Source: Mediterranea massiliensis (GTDB lineage: Bacteria; Bacteroidota; Bacteroidia; Bacteroidales; Bacteroidaceae). Taken from it: DNA of 52,485 nt. The stretch lies in assembly GCA_015060695.1 (NCBI GenBank), contig SUYA01000014.1, positions 1 to 52,485 on the forward strand, in the 5' to 3' direction. Under the pieces are notes generated by a model. It had not been told where the DNA came from, did not search any database, and was given only the letters and a program-made list of their open reading frames with translations. A program made the translations under genes and the position numbers. Of this stretch, positions 52,007 through 52,485 are shown one piece after another. Positions within the stretch are counted from its first letter, which is position 1. Every line of letters begins with the position of its first letter.

Positions 52007-52267
52007 TTAATAGTTGCATGTGTGTGTACCGACAATAGTATTTCCTAAACCTGAAATTGAAATACCACATTTTTCACATTTTGCACTACACCATCCCAAA
52101 ATGCCTTTACATTTCCAATCTGTACTAGACTCATTATCCGCCAACGCTTCCACATTAGCCAGCATGGTTTCCGACAGTTGAATTTCTTCACATTGTGCTT
52201 CGTAAGCACCATAGCCGCCAGCGGCTACTACTACAGCCAGCAAGGCTGCTTTTAAAAACTTTTTCAT
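52007..52267 (-). CDS. NVEALA family peptide precursor (cassette 7)
   Basis: An 86-aa precursor. The constant N-terminal block ends NVEALADNE. The C-terminal ~40 residues have five Cys (KC, WC, KCEKC, TC) and are Gly/Ser rich. It is the furthest upstream peptide gene in the window; the array may continue or begin beyond it. Confidence 0.86.
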   Translation of the reverse strand: MKKFLKAALLAVVVAAGGYGAYEAQCEEIQLSETMLANVEALADNESSTDWKCKGILGWCSAKCEKCGISISGLGNTIVGTHTCNY

Positions 52268-52340
52268 ATTAGTATATATAACATAGATTCCTTTGTTACT
52301 ATTAGCCTTACGGACGAAGCGAATTCATTTCTTCGGTCGG
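52268..52340 (-). repeat. Conserved NVEALA leader repeat, copy 1 (partial)
   Basis: The ATG-proximal ~73 bases match the other leaders (TATGTTATATATACTAAT before the ATG; GGCTAATAGTAACAAAGGAA). No DUF1573 tail precedes it, so this is the natural left boundary of the repeat family or the array's true 5' leader. Confidence 0.8.
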
Positions 52341-52485
52341 ATATATAGTTTTAATTTATATTTTTGGAATAATCTTATAATCCGCTAAGAATAAAATATT
52401 TATGCGGAATGTTTGAGAACGAGGTAATGAGTTGGCAACTGTTCTGATTTCTACATACTTGCGTGATTTGCATTGATGTACAACT
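52341..52485. other. Non-coding end of window, possible array promoter region
   Basis: No gene was seen. CCGCTAA (52383-52389) and TTATGCGG (52400-52407) form a hairpin with one bulge. No perfect TAnnTTTG was found on the minus strand, so the array promoter may be further upstream or degenerate. Confidence 0.4.

Noticed and set aside
44471..52340. Regularly spaced repeats as a CRISPR array
   Set aside because: Repeats are over 100 bp, spaced by ~1.7-2.5 kb and contain genes; no short repeat-spacer pattern and no cas genes.

Overview
The window looks like a chromosome segment from a Bacteroidales bacterium, probably Bacteroidaceae. Promoters fit the Bacteroides -33 TTG / -7 TAnnTTTG pattern, many products are SPII lipoproteins, and several families typical of the order are present (DUF3316, DUF4922, DUF1343, 6-bladed propeller lipoproteins, NVEALA peptides). 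No rRNA, CRISPR array, insertion sequence or complete prophage was seen. One tRNA-Leu gene is present.

Left part (1-11.7 kb), mostly core genes. An unrecognised 488-aa protein and a phage-type P5 / lysozyme-like protein are followed by an FKBP lipoprotein, glycyl-tRNA synthetase, a topoisomerase IV A-DUF3316-S41 protease operon, tRNA-Leu(UAG), a CYTH protein with a 44-aa membrane protein, and prfB, which lacks the usual programmed frameshift.

Middle part (11.8-33.6 kb), one minus-strand run of 14 closely spaced genes, read as a peptidoglycan / muropeptide salvage operon. In transcription order: DUF1343 (NamZ-type), Na+/solute symporter, amidase_3/golvesin protein, metallophosphoesterase-PQQ propeller, GT2, DUF4922, SpoIID, AmpG-like permease, second NamZ, FAD/Fe-S D-lactate-type dehydrogenase, DUF5009 membrane protein, BadF-type sugar kinase, MurQ, and a beta-lactamase/SGNH fusion. 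MurQ releases D-lactate from MurNAc-6-P, so a D-lactate-type dehydrogenase in the same run is meaningful. A divergent inositol monophosphatase-ComF pair follows.

Right part (35.2-52.4 kb), a minus-strand array of seven cassettes, the most interesting part of the window. Each cassette is a small exported, cysteine-rich NVEALA peptide precursor followed by its own divergent 6-bladed beta-propeller lipoprotein. Between or after cassettes lie accessory genes: signal peptidase I, a transglutaminase-like lipoprotein, thioredoxin-like/DUF1573 lipoproteins, and an O-antigen-ligase/TPR protein. In four cassettes the DNA from a 106-bp leader to the NVEALA motif is nearly identical, while the mature peptide and propeller are unrelated in sequence. 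DUF1573 and transglutaminase genes occur as intact, internally deleted, fused and remnant copies. This is a constant/variable architecture that looks built by recombination. Three genes carry single-base frameshifts in short homopolymers. The function is unknown; a peptide/partner pairing (ligand-receptor or toxin-immunity) is only an inference.
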